Shown piece by piece: positions 1-8,000 of a stretch of DNA of 15,044 bases. Positions within the stretch are counted from its first letter, which is position 1; each line of letters opens with the position of its first letter. Under the pieces are notes generated by a model. The model saw only the letters and a list, made by a program, of their open reading frames with translations. It searched no databases and was not told the DNA's origin. The DNA lies in assembly GCF_009725235.1 (NCBI RefSeq), contig NZ_WJFC01000270.1, positions 1 through 15,044 on the forward strand, given 5' to 3'. The position numbers and the translations under genes were made by a program. Source of the stretch: Scytonema sp. UIC 10036. Lineage in GTDB: Bacteria; Cyanobacteriota; Cyanobacteriia; Cyanobacteriales; Nostocaceae.

Positions 1-14
1 AAATGCTGATAAAT

Positions 15-39
15 GTTGGGTTTCGTTCCTCAACCCAAC
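15..39. repeat. Short dispersed palindrome (8-bp arms)
   Basis: Arms GTTGGGTT (15-22) and AACCCAAC (32-39) are perfect reverse complements around a 9-nt loop. Sequences of this kind are scattered through the intergenic DNA of filamentous cyanobacteria. As RNA it would form a hairpin, but no T-run follows, so it is not called a terminator. Confidence 0.6.
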
Positions 40-82
40 CTACGTAATTTCGTATTTTTATGCAAAACCTACGCAGTATTGA

Positions 83-110
83 ATGGCTAATGGCTAATGG
101 TTAATGGTTA
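83..110. repeat. Heptamer tandem repeat, four copies
   Basis: Four head-to-tail copies of the 7-mer ATGG(C/T)TA: two with C, then two with T. This is a short tandemly repeated repetitive (STRR) type sequence as known from heterocystous cyanobacteria. No coding or regulatory role is visible. Confidence 0.85.
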
Positions 111-145
111 ATATATAGGACTCCTATTTGATTTTTGAACTATAC

Positions 146-202
146 GTAGGTAGGGCTAAAGCCCACCAACTAAAGCTTGCGGTGGGCTTTAGCCCTACCT
201 AC
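146..202. repeat. Long perfect inverted repeat (22-bp arms)
   Basis: The left arm 146-167 and the right arm 181-202 are exact reverse complements over 22 bp, with a 13-nt loop (168-180). The arms carry the core GGGCTAAAGCCC. It encodes nothing. The form fits a palindromic MITE-like or REP-like dispersed element of cyanobacteria. It could also act as a bidirectional transcription barrier, although no T-tract follows. Confidence 0.85.
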
Positions 203-240
203 AGTACTTAAAGTTTTTCAGAAATCATTTAGGATTCCTA

Positions 241-289
241 TAGCAATTAGCAATTAGCTATTAGCAATTAGCTATTAGCAATTAGCTAT
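241..289. repeat. Heptamer tandem repeat directly upstream of a gene, seven copies
   Basis: Seven consecutive 7-mers: TAGCAAT, TAGCAAT, TAGCTAT, TAGCAAT, TAGCTAT, TAGCAAT, TAGCTAT. The array ends 14 bp before the ATG at 304 and fills the place where promoter and ribosome-binding sequences would normally lie. Copy-number change by slippage could therefore alter the leader of the next gene. That effect is inferred. Confidence 0.85.
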
Positions 290-303
290 TATCAAATATT
301 CTT

Positions 304-1488
304 ATGGCAAAAAAAATTAACTTAATCTCCGATGTATCCTTAAAAGGATTAGAAATCGCTCCTTCTCAAGTTTGGGGTTCGGTGCGGCTTGTACCTCTGT
401 TACGCCGTCATGTGCGTGGTGACTTGCGCTTGCTACGCCGCAATTATCACGAAGACTTGACAATAGTTTCTTTGGAGGGGCAGATGATGGAACCAGGAAT
501 GAAGTACTTTTCTTATGTACCTCATGGACTGGTACTTTCTTGGACGAATAATGGTAGCCCGGTTGCTGCTTATGGGGGACAGATGCTCAACAGTCACGGA
601 AAACGCATTGACTGTGGCTGTGCAAGCGTGCGCTTGATGCATCGCATGGTGAAGCGGGAGGGGAATAACCAACTGCGTTTTTTGCCAATGCATCTGGCAA
701 TGGAAGGTTTTTTGTCAATGTTTTTCTCTGGTCCTGATATTGCTTGGAGTGAATATTCTAAGTATGCTCTTTCTCATGGTTTGGGATGCCGTTACGAAAC
801 TTCTGTGAGTGGACGTTATATTGCTGGGCTAGAAGAAGCTTTGCGGGTATTTGAGATTCATGAAGAACAGGTTGGGGTTTTGGTGTTTGTTGCGGAAGCT
901 CTCGCTTCGGCGTTTGTGGTTCCGACTCCGGAAGATTACCGACTGCTTCACACGAGCTTGCTTGAAGACTTTTATGGTGAATTGCTCTATGAGTATGGCT
1001 TGCTGTACGATACGACTTTTCCCATGGATGTTTCTGTAGATGAGTCGAAAGTTAATTGTTTGGCGGATTTGAGGGAAGCTATACAAACAATGCGTTCTGA
1101 TTGGGGATCGTTTCAGGGTTTTATGGCTTCTGGGCTTTTGGGACGTGGGGTTGCATCTAAGATAGTCTATAGTGCTGGGGATTTTTTTCTGCAAAGATTT
1201 ATTTCTGATTTGAATCCTAAAGAGGAAAATCACATTGGAGAAGCGATCGCACGTGACAATGGAGAGTTGGAATACCTCAAAACTTATCGTCTTTCAGCGG
1301 CACAAACTCGTCGGGTTTACTTACTGAGCGTACTAGCCAAATACAATTGGAATGTAAACGCTACTGCAGCAGCACTGAATCATACTCGTGAGGAGTTTGT
1401 ACACCGTCTGGAAAAAGCTGGTTTTGGTTACTTGTTAAATCAACAGGTGCGGGATGCAGCACTTAAGAAAGCACGTAAGGCGAAATGA
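304..1488 (+). CDS. Conserved cyanobacterial protein, ARPP-like region plus C-terminal Fis-like HTH
   Basis: A 394-residue soluble protein with no signal peptide or membrane segment. The N-terminal part (about 10-120; LKGLEIAPSQVWGSVRLVPL near the start) resembles the ARPP domains (ARG and Rhodanese-Phosphatase-superfamily-associated Protein domains). That match is from memory of the sequence pattern and is tentative. The middle (about 170-330) is acidic and mainly helical. The C-terminus (about 338-378; RRVYLLSVLAKYNWNVNATA then AAALNHTREE) looks like the recognition helix-turn-helix of Fis/NtrC-type proteins, followed by a basic tail. DNA binding is thus plausible but the biochemical role is unknown. 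No Shine-Dalgarno sequence is visible before the ATG, because the leader is occupied by heptamer repeats. The next open frame overlaps the stop by ATGA, but that is a transposon remnant, so no true operon is implied. Confidence 0.8.
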   Translation: MAKKINLISDVSLKGLEIAPSQVWGSVRLVPLLRRHVRGDLRLLRRNYHEDLTIVSLEGQMMEPGMKYFSYVPHGLVLSWTNNGSPVAAYGGQMLNSHGKRIDCGCASVRLMHRMVKREGNNQLRFLPMHLAMEGFLSMFFSGPDIAWSEYSKYALSHGLGCRYETSVSGRYIAGLEEALRVFEIHEEQVGVLVFVAEALASAFVVPTPEDYRLLHTSLLEDFYGELLYEYGLLYDTTFPMDVSVDESKVNCLADLREAIQTMRSDWGSFQGFMASGLLGRGVASKIVYSAGDFFLQRFISDLNPKEENHIGEAIARDNGELEYLKTYRLSAAQTRRVYLLSVLAKYNWNVNATAAALNHTREEFVHRLEKAGFGYLLNQQVRDAALKKARKAK

Positions 1489-1979
1489 TTCCGTCTAGCT
1501 TTTTGTCTATAGCAAGAGAAATAGTGGAATTTGCGCTCGCCTGGAACTGTAGCGTTATTTCTTTTGAACATCTCAAAAATCTGAAACCATGTAAAGGAAA
1601 GTATTCCAGACGTTCAAACCAGAAAAGAGCATATTGGTTAAAGTCGAAGGTATTTCATGAGGTCAGCCGCATTGCATTCCAAGATTATGGGATTCTGACA
1701 ACTCGCGTAAATCCTAGAGATACTTCTCGTTTAGACCCTTGGGTACAGGAACTAGCACGACTCAATAATTATAGTGGTAAATTAGCCATTAATTTAATTA
1801 AAGAGGGTAAGTTAGAAAATTCTTACCAAAAAGGTGCTAATTTTGTAGTCAATATCAATACTTACTACTCGGCTCACTCCGGTTTGAACGCTGCTAGAAA
1901 TATTGGATTAAAAGCAATATTACGTCACAGAACTAACGCAATATTCGTATTGCGGAAAGCCTCAGACAAAGTAATTTGA
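1485..1979 (+). pseudogene. 5'-truncated TnpB / IS605 OrfB-family remnant
   Basis: A 164-residue open frame matching only the C-terminal third of TnpB-like RNA-guided nucleases. Similarity seems to begin near residue 8 (REIVEFALAW), runs through the RuvC-II strand with its catalytic Glu (SVISFEHL, E28) and the bridging helices (RSNQKRAYWLKSKVFHEV), then RVNPRDTS and a RuvC-III-like HSGLNAARNIG. Two things are odd. The zinc-ribbon CxxC pair expected between RuvC-II and RuvC-III is absent, and the usual RuvC-III Asp of DxNAAxNI is Gly133 (codon GGT, one step from GAT). The RuvC-I and guide-binding regions are missing. Sequence homologous to them would lie inside the preceding gene, so the element was cut at or near that gene's stop. 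It should be inactive as a nuclease. A domesticated fragment is possible, but decay is simpler. Confidence 0.7.
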
Positions 1980-2190
1980 GAGGTATGTGTTAATCCTTGA
2001 ACGGTAAGCAACGACCACGATTAACACATTAGGCTTGGGTAGGCTGCCTAACTATTCCTACTGAACTACGTCATTTATGTGGTTGGTTCTAGAAACCGCT
2101 TGCTACTCATGACGACTACAGAGGAGTACAAGAAAGTGAACGGTGAAAAACGGGGAATTACTACGATTTACTACGTTTTATCGACTACTC
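1980..2190 (+). ncRNA. Candidate guide-RNA (omega RNA) relic downstream of the TnpB fragment
   Basis: This stretch has no supported gene. It begins with a perfect 10-bp stem, ATGTGTTAAT (1985-1994) with ATTAACACAT (2020-2029), followed by TTAGGC (2029-2034) with GCCTAA (2046-2051). An alternative pairing is GTAGG (2039-2043) with CCTAC (2057-2061). TnpB elements normally encode their guide RNA across and just after the 3' end of tnpB, so position and folding fit. Function and exact 3' end are inferred. A 10-bp imperfect direct repeat (2161-2170 and 2171-2180) lies at the right edge. Confidence 0.3.
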
Positions 2191-2240
2191 CTGCTTGAGG
2201 TTTGGCAATAGTTTGAAATTTTTCAACACATTTTCAAACT

Positions 2241-2270
2241 TTGTGTTATCATTAGCAGATAGGATTATAT
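2241..2270 (+). promoter_or_regulatory. Possible sigma70-type promoter of the RNA-binding protein gene
   Basis: TTGTGT (2241-2246) and TTATAT (2265-2270) are separated by 18 bp, giving a transcript start near 2277 and a leader of about 75 nt. The match to consensus is moderate. The rest of 1980-2353 shows no other convincing promoter. Confidence 0.3.
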
Positions 2271-2308
2271 TCGGTTGTGCAATTTGTCTCTATCTATTTA
2301 CAAGTGTC

Positions 2309-2347
2309 TCTCCGAATTTAACTCTCAACACCATGTACTTTCGGAGA
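2309..2347 (+). promoter_or_regulatory. Leader stem that sequesters the Shine-Dalgarno of the RRM gene
   Basis: TCTCCGAA (2309-2316) pairs perfectly over 8 bp with TTCGGAGA (2340-2347), leaving a 23-nt loop. The right arm contains GGAG, which sits 7 nt before the ATG at 2354 and is the only good ribosome-binding sequence for the gene. Translation would therefore depend on opening the stem, for example by temperature, a ribosome, or an RNA-binding protein such as the product itself. The pairing is visible in the sequence; regulation is inferred. Confidence 0.45.
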
Positions 2348-2353
2348 TGTTTT

Positions 2354-2668
2354 ATGTCAATTTATGTTGGTAACCTATCTTATGAAGTCGGACAAGACGA
2401 CATCAGACAAGTTTTTTCAGAATATGGAACTGTTAAAAACGTTCAACTCCCTACAGACCGGGAAACTGGTCGGGTGCGGGGATTCGCCTTTGTAGAAATG
2501 GCAACAGACGCTGAAGAAACTGCGGCGATTGAAGCTCTTGACACTGCAGAGTGGATGGGTCGTAGCCTGAAAGTCAATAAGGCTAAGCCACGTGAAGACA
2601 AGCGTTCTTCCTATGGTGGCGACAGACGTGGAAACAGTGGGGGCGGCTACTCTAGAGGACGCTACTAA
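2354..2668 (+). CDS. Cyanobacterial RRM-type RNA-binding protein
   Basis: A 104-residue cytoplasmic protein made almost entirely of one RNA-recognition motif. RNP2 is IYVGNL (3-8) and RNP1 is RGFAFVEM (42-49), both with the aromatic residues that stack on RNA. A short arginine- and glycine-rich tail (about 83-104, ending GGYSRGRY) follows. This is the layout of the small glycine-rich RNA-binding proteins (Rbp) of cyanobacteria, several of which are cold-induced and are thought to act on mRNA folding or localisation. The ATG at 2354 was chosen over a longer in-frame reading from 2195. It has GGAG at 7 nt, and the residues ahead of it are unlike any Rbp. The leader hairpin at 2309-2347 and the terminator at 2740-2764 suggest a monocistronic transcript. 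Confidence 0.95.
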   Translation: MSIYVGNLSYEVGQDDIRQVFSEYGTVKNVQLPTDRETGRVRGFAFVEMATDAEETAAIEALDTAEWMGRSLKVNKAKPREDKRSSYGGDRRGNSGGGYSRGRY

Positions 2669-2683
2669 ACTTTAAGATGGGTT

Positions 2684-2699
2684 TTGGAAATTTTTCCAA
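2684..2699. repeat. Hairpin just after the RRM gene
   Basis: TTGGAAA (2684-2690) and TTTCCAA (2693-2699) form a perfect 7-bp stem with a 2-nt loop, 15 bp after the RRM stop codon. GATG/CATC bases further out may extend it imperfectly. It could stabilise the mRNA end; no T-run follows. Confidence 0.4.
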
Positions 2700-2739
2700 T
2701 CGGTTCATCTCAACACATAGTTTAACTTAAGCATATTTT

Positions 2740-2764
2740 GGGCAGACTGGCTCTGTCCTTTTTT
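2740..2764 (+). terminator. Rho-independent terminator of the RRM gene
   Basis: GGGCAGA (2740-2746) pairs with TCTGTCC (2752-2758), with one G-U pair and a 5-nt loop, and six T residues follow directly (2759-2764). It sits between two convergent genes and would stop transcription before the kinase coding strand. Confidence 0.65.
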
Positions 2765-2804
2765 GCTTTAATAGTGGCGAGTCAAATCCTCCAAACTCAA
2801 CAGA

Positions 2805-4808
2805 TTATTTGAGATTAGGAGTGCTATGTGGGGACATTTTCATCAGTGGTAGCGTGACTGTAAAAGTTGCTCCCTGTCCTTCACCCAAACTTTCTGCCTT
2901 GACTGTACCGCCATGTAGTTCTACGATATGGCGGACAATGGCTAATCCTAAACCGAGCCCACCAAATTTCCTGGTAGTGGTGCCGTCAGCTTGTCGGAAG
3001 TAGTCAAACACGTAGGGTAAAAACTCAGGACTAATTCCTGTTCCCGTGTCACATACCTGAATCTGAGCCATGGAACCATGGGATTCCAAACGGACTTCTA
3101 CTTGTCCGCCAGAGGGTGTAAATTTAATAGCGTTAGACAGCAGATTCCAAACAACTTGTTGTAAGCGTACTGAATCGCCGCAAACTTGTCCTACGTTTGG
3201 TTCAAGTACAGTGAATAGCTTAATCGAATTGGCTTGGGCTGCTAAGCGTACAGTTTCTATTGCTCGTGCAATTGCAGATGCCAGATCGACTGCACCAATA
3301 TTCAGAGTGAGTTTACCTTGCAAGATGCGAGAGACATCTAACAAATCTTCGATAAGTTCGGTTTGGAGTTTGGCGTTCCGCTCAATAATTTCTAAAGCGC
3401 GAACCGTAGTTGCTTCATCGTACTTTCTTGTTCGCAGTAACTTCGCCCATCCAAGTATGGGGTTGAGCGGTGTACGAAGTTCGTGGGAGAGGATTGCCAA
3501 GAATTCATCTTTGATGCGGTTAGCTTGAATCAATTGTTCTGTCTGCTTCTGGAGTGCTTGTTCGGCTAACAGGCGTTCCCGACGTGCGCGTTCTCGTTCG
3601 GTGATGTCAACCGCAACTCCTCCTACCAAGCATTGCCCTAACCCATCTGTTAGGGGAAATTTGTACACCAAAAAGTCACCAAGCGTACCATCAGTGCGAG
3701 GAGCACGCTCAATCGCTTCGAGCACCCGATTTGTCCGAGCAACCGTTCTGATGTTGTTGAGGAATTGCTGAGCGATTTCAGTCGGATACAGATCGAAGAT
3801 GCTTTTGCCGATCGCATTGTTGGTTGGTAGCTCAAAGGTGCGATAATAAGTAGGATTGAGGTAAAGCACCCGCCCATCTACATGAGTAATCCATGCTGCA
3901 GTTGGGCTGTTGTCCATAAAAACCTGAAATCGCTCTTCACTTTGATGCAGTGCTTTCTCAGCTTGCTTGCGAGCAGTAATATTCATGATGCTCACCAACA
4001 CGTTATTTAGTTTTGTGGTTTGAGGCGGTAATGTTATAGTAAACAAGACATTGAGGCGCTCTCCATTTATGGTTTGCAAAATTGTTTCAGATTGAAAGTA
4101 CGTTTGACCGCTAGCAAATGCCAAAAGTTCTTCAACAAACACCTCTACAGTTTCTGCTACAAAGACTTGGTGAAGTGAATTCAAGAGTTCCTGTTTGTCA
4201 AGAGCACCAAACATCCGTACTGCGGTGTCATTCACATCGACAATTTTCACCATATTGATTGCCTGTTGAACAAACTCAGGGTGTTCCGCAAAAAAGGCTC
4301 GAAAATCTTGGACACCTTGCGCTTTTAAACCTTCGATAGCTTCAAAGACAGCAGAAAAATCTTCTTCCCAAATCGCTACGCCTGCGGCTTCAAAGATGTA
4401 ACGGTATTTTCTCTCCTGTTCTTTAAGCACCTCTTGAACCTGTTTGCGATCGCTGATGTCGCGGAAATAAACAGCCAGACCATCACTTGAAGGGTATGCG
4501 TGGATTTCCAGCCATTTACCTAGCAACTGACTGAAGTGTTCAAATACAACAGTTACTTGTTCGGTAACCGCACGGTGAAGTTCTTGGTATGCCAAATCTC
4601 CGACTGTCTCTGGAAAAACCTCTTCCCATACCTGTCTGCCGAGCAGTTCTTCACGGGTTTTGTTTAAAAGCTTTGCCGCTTGCTGATTGACATAAGTGTA
4701 GCGCCACTGCTGGTCGAAAGCGACAAAGGCATCTGTAATGCTTTCAAGAATCTTGCTGATTTGGTCATCGGTTGCCTGAGGGTCAGTTGCTTTTTCTGGA
4801 TCGCTCAC
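2805..4808 (-). CDS. Soluble three-PAS sensor histidine kinase
   Basis: A 667-residue cytoplasmic sensor kinase with no membrane segment. The order is PAS 1 (about 15-125), PAS 2 with its PAC tail (about 131-285, ending in [12 protein letters not shown]), PAS 3 (about 288-405), a HisKA dimerisation helix with phospho-acceptor His442 in [20 protein letters not shown], then a GHKL ATPase with N-box Asn559 ([10 protein letters not shown]), G1 DTGTG (587-591) and G2 GLGLGLA. All catalytic motifs are intact. The start is GTG at 4808, preceded by GGAG at an 8-nt spacing (4817-4820 on the other strand). There is no receiver domain. Its core from RIKDEFLA onward closely resembles that of the upstream hybrid kinase, so the two look like paralogues. 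The ligand is unknown; the PAS domains could bind a cofactor or small molecule. A partner response regulator is not in view unless the neighbour's receiver serves. Confidence 0.93.
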   Translation of the reverse strand: MSDPEKATDPQATDDQISKILESITDAFVAFDQQWRYTYVNQQAAKLLNKTREELLGRQVWEEVFPETVGDLAYQELHRAVTEQVTVVFEHFSQLLGKWLEIHAYPSSDGLAVYFRDISDRKQVQEVLKEQERKYRYIFEAAGVAIWEEDFSAVFEAIEGLKAQGVQDFRAFFAEHPEFVQQAINMVKIVDVNDTAVRMFGALDKQELLNSLHQVFVAETVEVFVEELLAFASGQTYFQSETILQTINGERLNVLFTITLPPQTTKLNNVLVSIMNITARKQAEKALHQSEERFQVFMDNSPTAAWITHVDGRVLYLNPTYYRTFELPTNNAIGKSIFDLYPTEIAQQFLNNIRTVARTNRVLEAIERAPRTDGTLGDFLVYKFPLTDGLGQCLVGGVAVDITERERARRERLLAEQALQKQTEQLIQANRIKDEFLAILSHELRTPLNPILGWAKLLRTRKYDEATTVRALEIIERNAKLQTELIEDLLDVSRILQGKLTLNIGAVDLASAIARAIETVRLAAQANSIKLFTVLEPNVGQVCGDSVRLQQVVWNLLSNAIKFTPSGGQVEVRLESHGSMAQIQVCDTGTGISPEFLPYVFDYFRQADGTTTRKFGGLGLGLAIVRHIVELHGGTVKAESLGEGQGATFTVTLPLMKMSPHSTPNLK

Positions 4809-5017
4809 GCTTTAGGCTCCGCTTCTGAACAGTATTAAAAGAGGAGGTTTTTACCATCTTCCCAGGCTTGATTTTAACGAACATACTTATATTTCATATT
4901 TTTCCTACATATGTCACAAGTTCTTCTCTATCTTTAGACTGAAGTTCTCCTTTGATTTATCTTTCGACTTAATGCTGACTGGGTTTTTGGCGATTTTTAG
5001 TGATAGAGTGACTTCAT
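4809..5017 (-). promoter_or_regulatory. Intergenic leader of the three-PAS kinase
   Basis: These 209 bp between the two co-oriented kinases hold no gene and no clear terminator. On the minus strand the best -10-like box is TATAAG (4886-4891), with a weak TTGTGA-like upstream box. The gap is long enough for the downstream kinase to have its own promoter, although readthrough from the hybrid kinase gene is not excluded. Confidence 0.25.
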
Positions 5018-8000
5018 TCATTCGCGCTCATTCGACAGCATGGTAGAACGAGCCGGCACATTTTGGATAACTGCCTCAATCAAAACTTCTGGATCGATTG
5101 GTTTGGAAATGTGTAACTGAAATCCTGCGGCTAATGCTTGCTGCTGATTCATTTCTCCTGCATAAGCAGTTAGAGCGATCGCTGGAATCAATCCACCTTT
5201 TTCTGATGGCATAGTTCTGACTTGGCGCAATAATGTGTAACCGTCCATTTTAGGCATTCCGATGTCAGCCAGCAAAATGTCGAACTGGGTTTGCTGAAGT
5301 TTTTCGAGTGCTTCTTGAGCAGAAGATACAGAAATCACACAAGCACCAGCTTGTTCCAAAACAAAAGTCACTAATTCCAAATTGTCTGCATCATCATCAA
5401 CAGCCAGGATTTGAATTCCCTGCAAAGTCAGTGCGTCTTGCATAAATGCCACCTCTTGATTCATTGAAGTTATTGCTGACATCAGAGGAAGGGTGATGGT
5501 AAAGGTGGCTCCCTGTCCTTCTCCTGGGCTGTCAGCTCTAACTGTTCCACCATGTAGCTCAATAATATGTCGTGCGATCGCAAGCCCCAACCCCAAACCA
5601 CCAAAGCTGCGAGTGATACTGCTATCTGCTTGACGAAAGTAATCAAAGACGTATGGCAAAAAATCGGGCTTGATACCTTTGCCTGTATCACTGACAGCGA
5701 TCTGTGCTTGGTTACCAACCCGCTTGAGATGGATTTCCACACGCCCGCTATTAGGAGTAAACTTAATAGCGTTGGAGAGCATATTCCAAATGACTTGCTG
5801 CAAACGAGTTGCATCGCCCAAAACATTGACTGCATTCGGTTCAAAATAACTTTGAATTTGAATTGCTTTAGCTTGGGCTGCCAATTGTACTGTTTTAAGA
5901 GCTTCTTCAATTATTAATCTTAAGTCAATCGGGCTTGAATTTAAACTGAGTTTGCCTTGCAAAATGCAAGAAATATCGAGTAAATCTTCAATCAGTTGGA
6001 CTTGTAACTTAGCATTACGCTCAATGGTTAACAGAGCTGCCGCTACCTTGCTAGCATCGAGATTACCTCCTCGCAGCAATTTTGTCCAACCTAAAATTGG
6101 ATTCATCGGTGTTCTCAGTTCGTGGGAAAGAACAGCAAGAAATTCATCCCTTATTCTGTTCGCGGCTTCGGCTGCAGCTTTTGCCCGTTGCTCGGCTTCA
6201 TAGAGTTTAGCACGGGCGATCGCCTGAGCGCACTGTTGAGCCATAGCAAGGATGAATGCCCGCTCGTCATCGCTTAATGGGCAAAATTCAACAAAGCCGA
6301 AACTCATACCACCTAACGCCCGACCCTCAACCATCAAAGGGAGAGAAATCCAAGCTGTAAAATTGTATTGGGTATAAGCATCTCTTAGGTGAGGATAGCG
6401 AGCTAGCCTTTCTTCGAGTGGCTCTTCCCAGATAGGTGTGCCAGTGCGTACTGCTTCTGCGAGTGGTACGGATGATGTGAGAGGGATGGAACGCCATGCA
6501 TCGAGTAAATTCTGCTCGTAGCCAATAGAATGAATAACTTCAAGGTCTGTACCATCATCGTTGAGAATTGCTACCATTGCACAACCTGCGTTCAAAACGG
6601 CAGTGCTTTGCTCAACAATAACTAAAGCTGCTTGGGAGGGAGTGAGTGCTTCTGAAAGTGCGGTTGTCACTGATTGGAGACGGGCAGTACGATCGGCAGT
6701 GTGCTCTGCTATCAGGCGTGCTTGTTGGGTTTGCTGGTAGAGATGAGCATTCGCGATCGCCAATCCCGCCCTGTCTGCCAAATCTTGAAATAAACTCTGG
6801 TCATCGATATTGTGAGGTTCTCCGGGATGATTGCGAGTCAGGCTCAACACTCCTATTGCTTGTCCTCGGACTTTTAGTGGCACCAGCAATGTGCTGTAAA
6901 CCTTAAAACGATCCAAGTAGCGGTGATACTCTGGTTTGATAATGGCACGAAATTCCTGTTGTGATGTGACTGGCATCAAAAGGGGTTCTCCTGTCTGCAT
7001 CACTCGCCCCCCAATCCCTTCATCGGCACGGCGAGGATAACTTTTCAACAGTTCATTGGCGAATTCTCGTACCTCTGAGTCTACATGGTACACGGAGACA
7101 GGGTCAAGCCACTGCCCATCTTCAGAAAGGAGACTCAGCACGCAAACATCATTTGTATATTCGCTAACCAGGCGAGTTATGGTGTTCAAAACTGTTTGCA
7201 AATCCAAACTGGCGGCTGCAAAGGTTTGCGATGCTTGAGCGAGAAAACGCTCTTGTTGCTCAATTTGCTTCAACTCCGTGATATCCTGCACAACTCCTAG
7301 CATTCCCAGGGCATCTCCTGAAACGCTATACTGAGCACGTCCTTTTGCTGCAACCCATCGTTCGCTTCCATTGGGATGGAGGACTCGGTATTCAACATCA
7401 TAGTCCTTGTGTTCCTGAATTGCCTCCTCTACTGCTAAACGGGTGCGCTCTCGATCTTCCTGGTGAAGCAGATCGCGCATCTGCGTCCAAGTCATGTAAG
7501 GACCGGGGGGAATGCCGAAAATTTCCGCTGCCCTTTCAGAAAATGTCACTATATCTGTTGCCGCATCCCAACTCCAATCTCCCATTTTCGCAGCTGTCAG
7601 CGCCAAATTCAACCGTTGAGCATGTGCTGCGATCGCTTCTTCTGCTTGTTTGCGGGAGCGAATATTTTGAAACACCATCACGCAAGTTGCTGGTTGTTCG
7701 TGCATTGCAGGTAAGGTATCTGCATAAACCAGCAGCGAGTAAACACCAGTGGGAGTATGCCAATTCAACTCCGCCCCATGAATCTTTTCACCTCGTGCTA
7801 CCCGAACTGCAGGAAGTCGATTGGGCGGAATCAGTTCCCCTGTGGCATCGGTGCAAGAAAACTCTACATCATATACCCCTGCAGAGCGATCGTCAGGAAT
7901 TTTACCTCCTGCCATCTCATTTGCTGCCTGATTGGAAAAGGTGAAGCGAGCCGTTTGGGGTTCAATGAATACCAGTGGAATGGGCAGCAAATTGAGTACC

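Noticed and set aside
83..289. Heptamer arrays as a degenerate CRISPR
   Set aside because: Units are 7 bp, head to tail, with no spacers. This is the STRR pattern of cyanobacteria.
1485..2190. Cas12k of a CRISPR-associated transposon
   Set aside because: Only a 164-residue C-terminal fragment exists, with no tnsB, tnsC or tniQ genes nearby. The RVNPRDTS and SGLNAARNI pattern fits TnpB better.
2195..2353. N-terminal extension of the RRM protein from an upstream ATG
   Set aside because: The extra 53 residues are hydrophobic and unlike any Rbp. The ATG at 2354 has a well-placed GGAG, and the RRM starts directly after it.
3070..3528. Plus-strand 152-codon frame opposite the three-PAS kinase
   Set aside because: It lies entirely opposite the HisKA/ATPase coding region and has no recognisable features.
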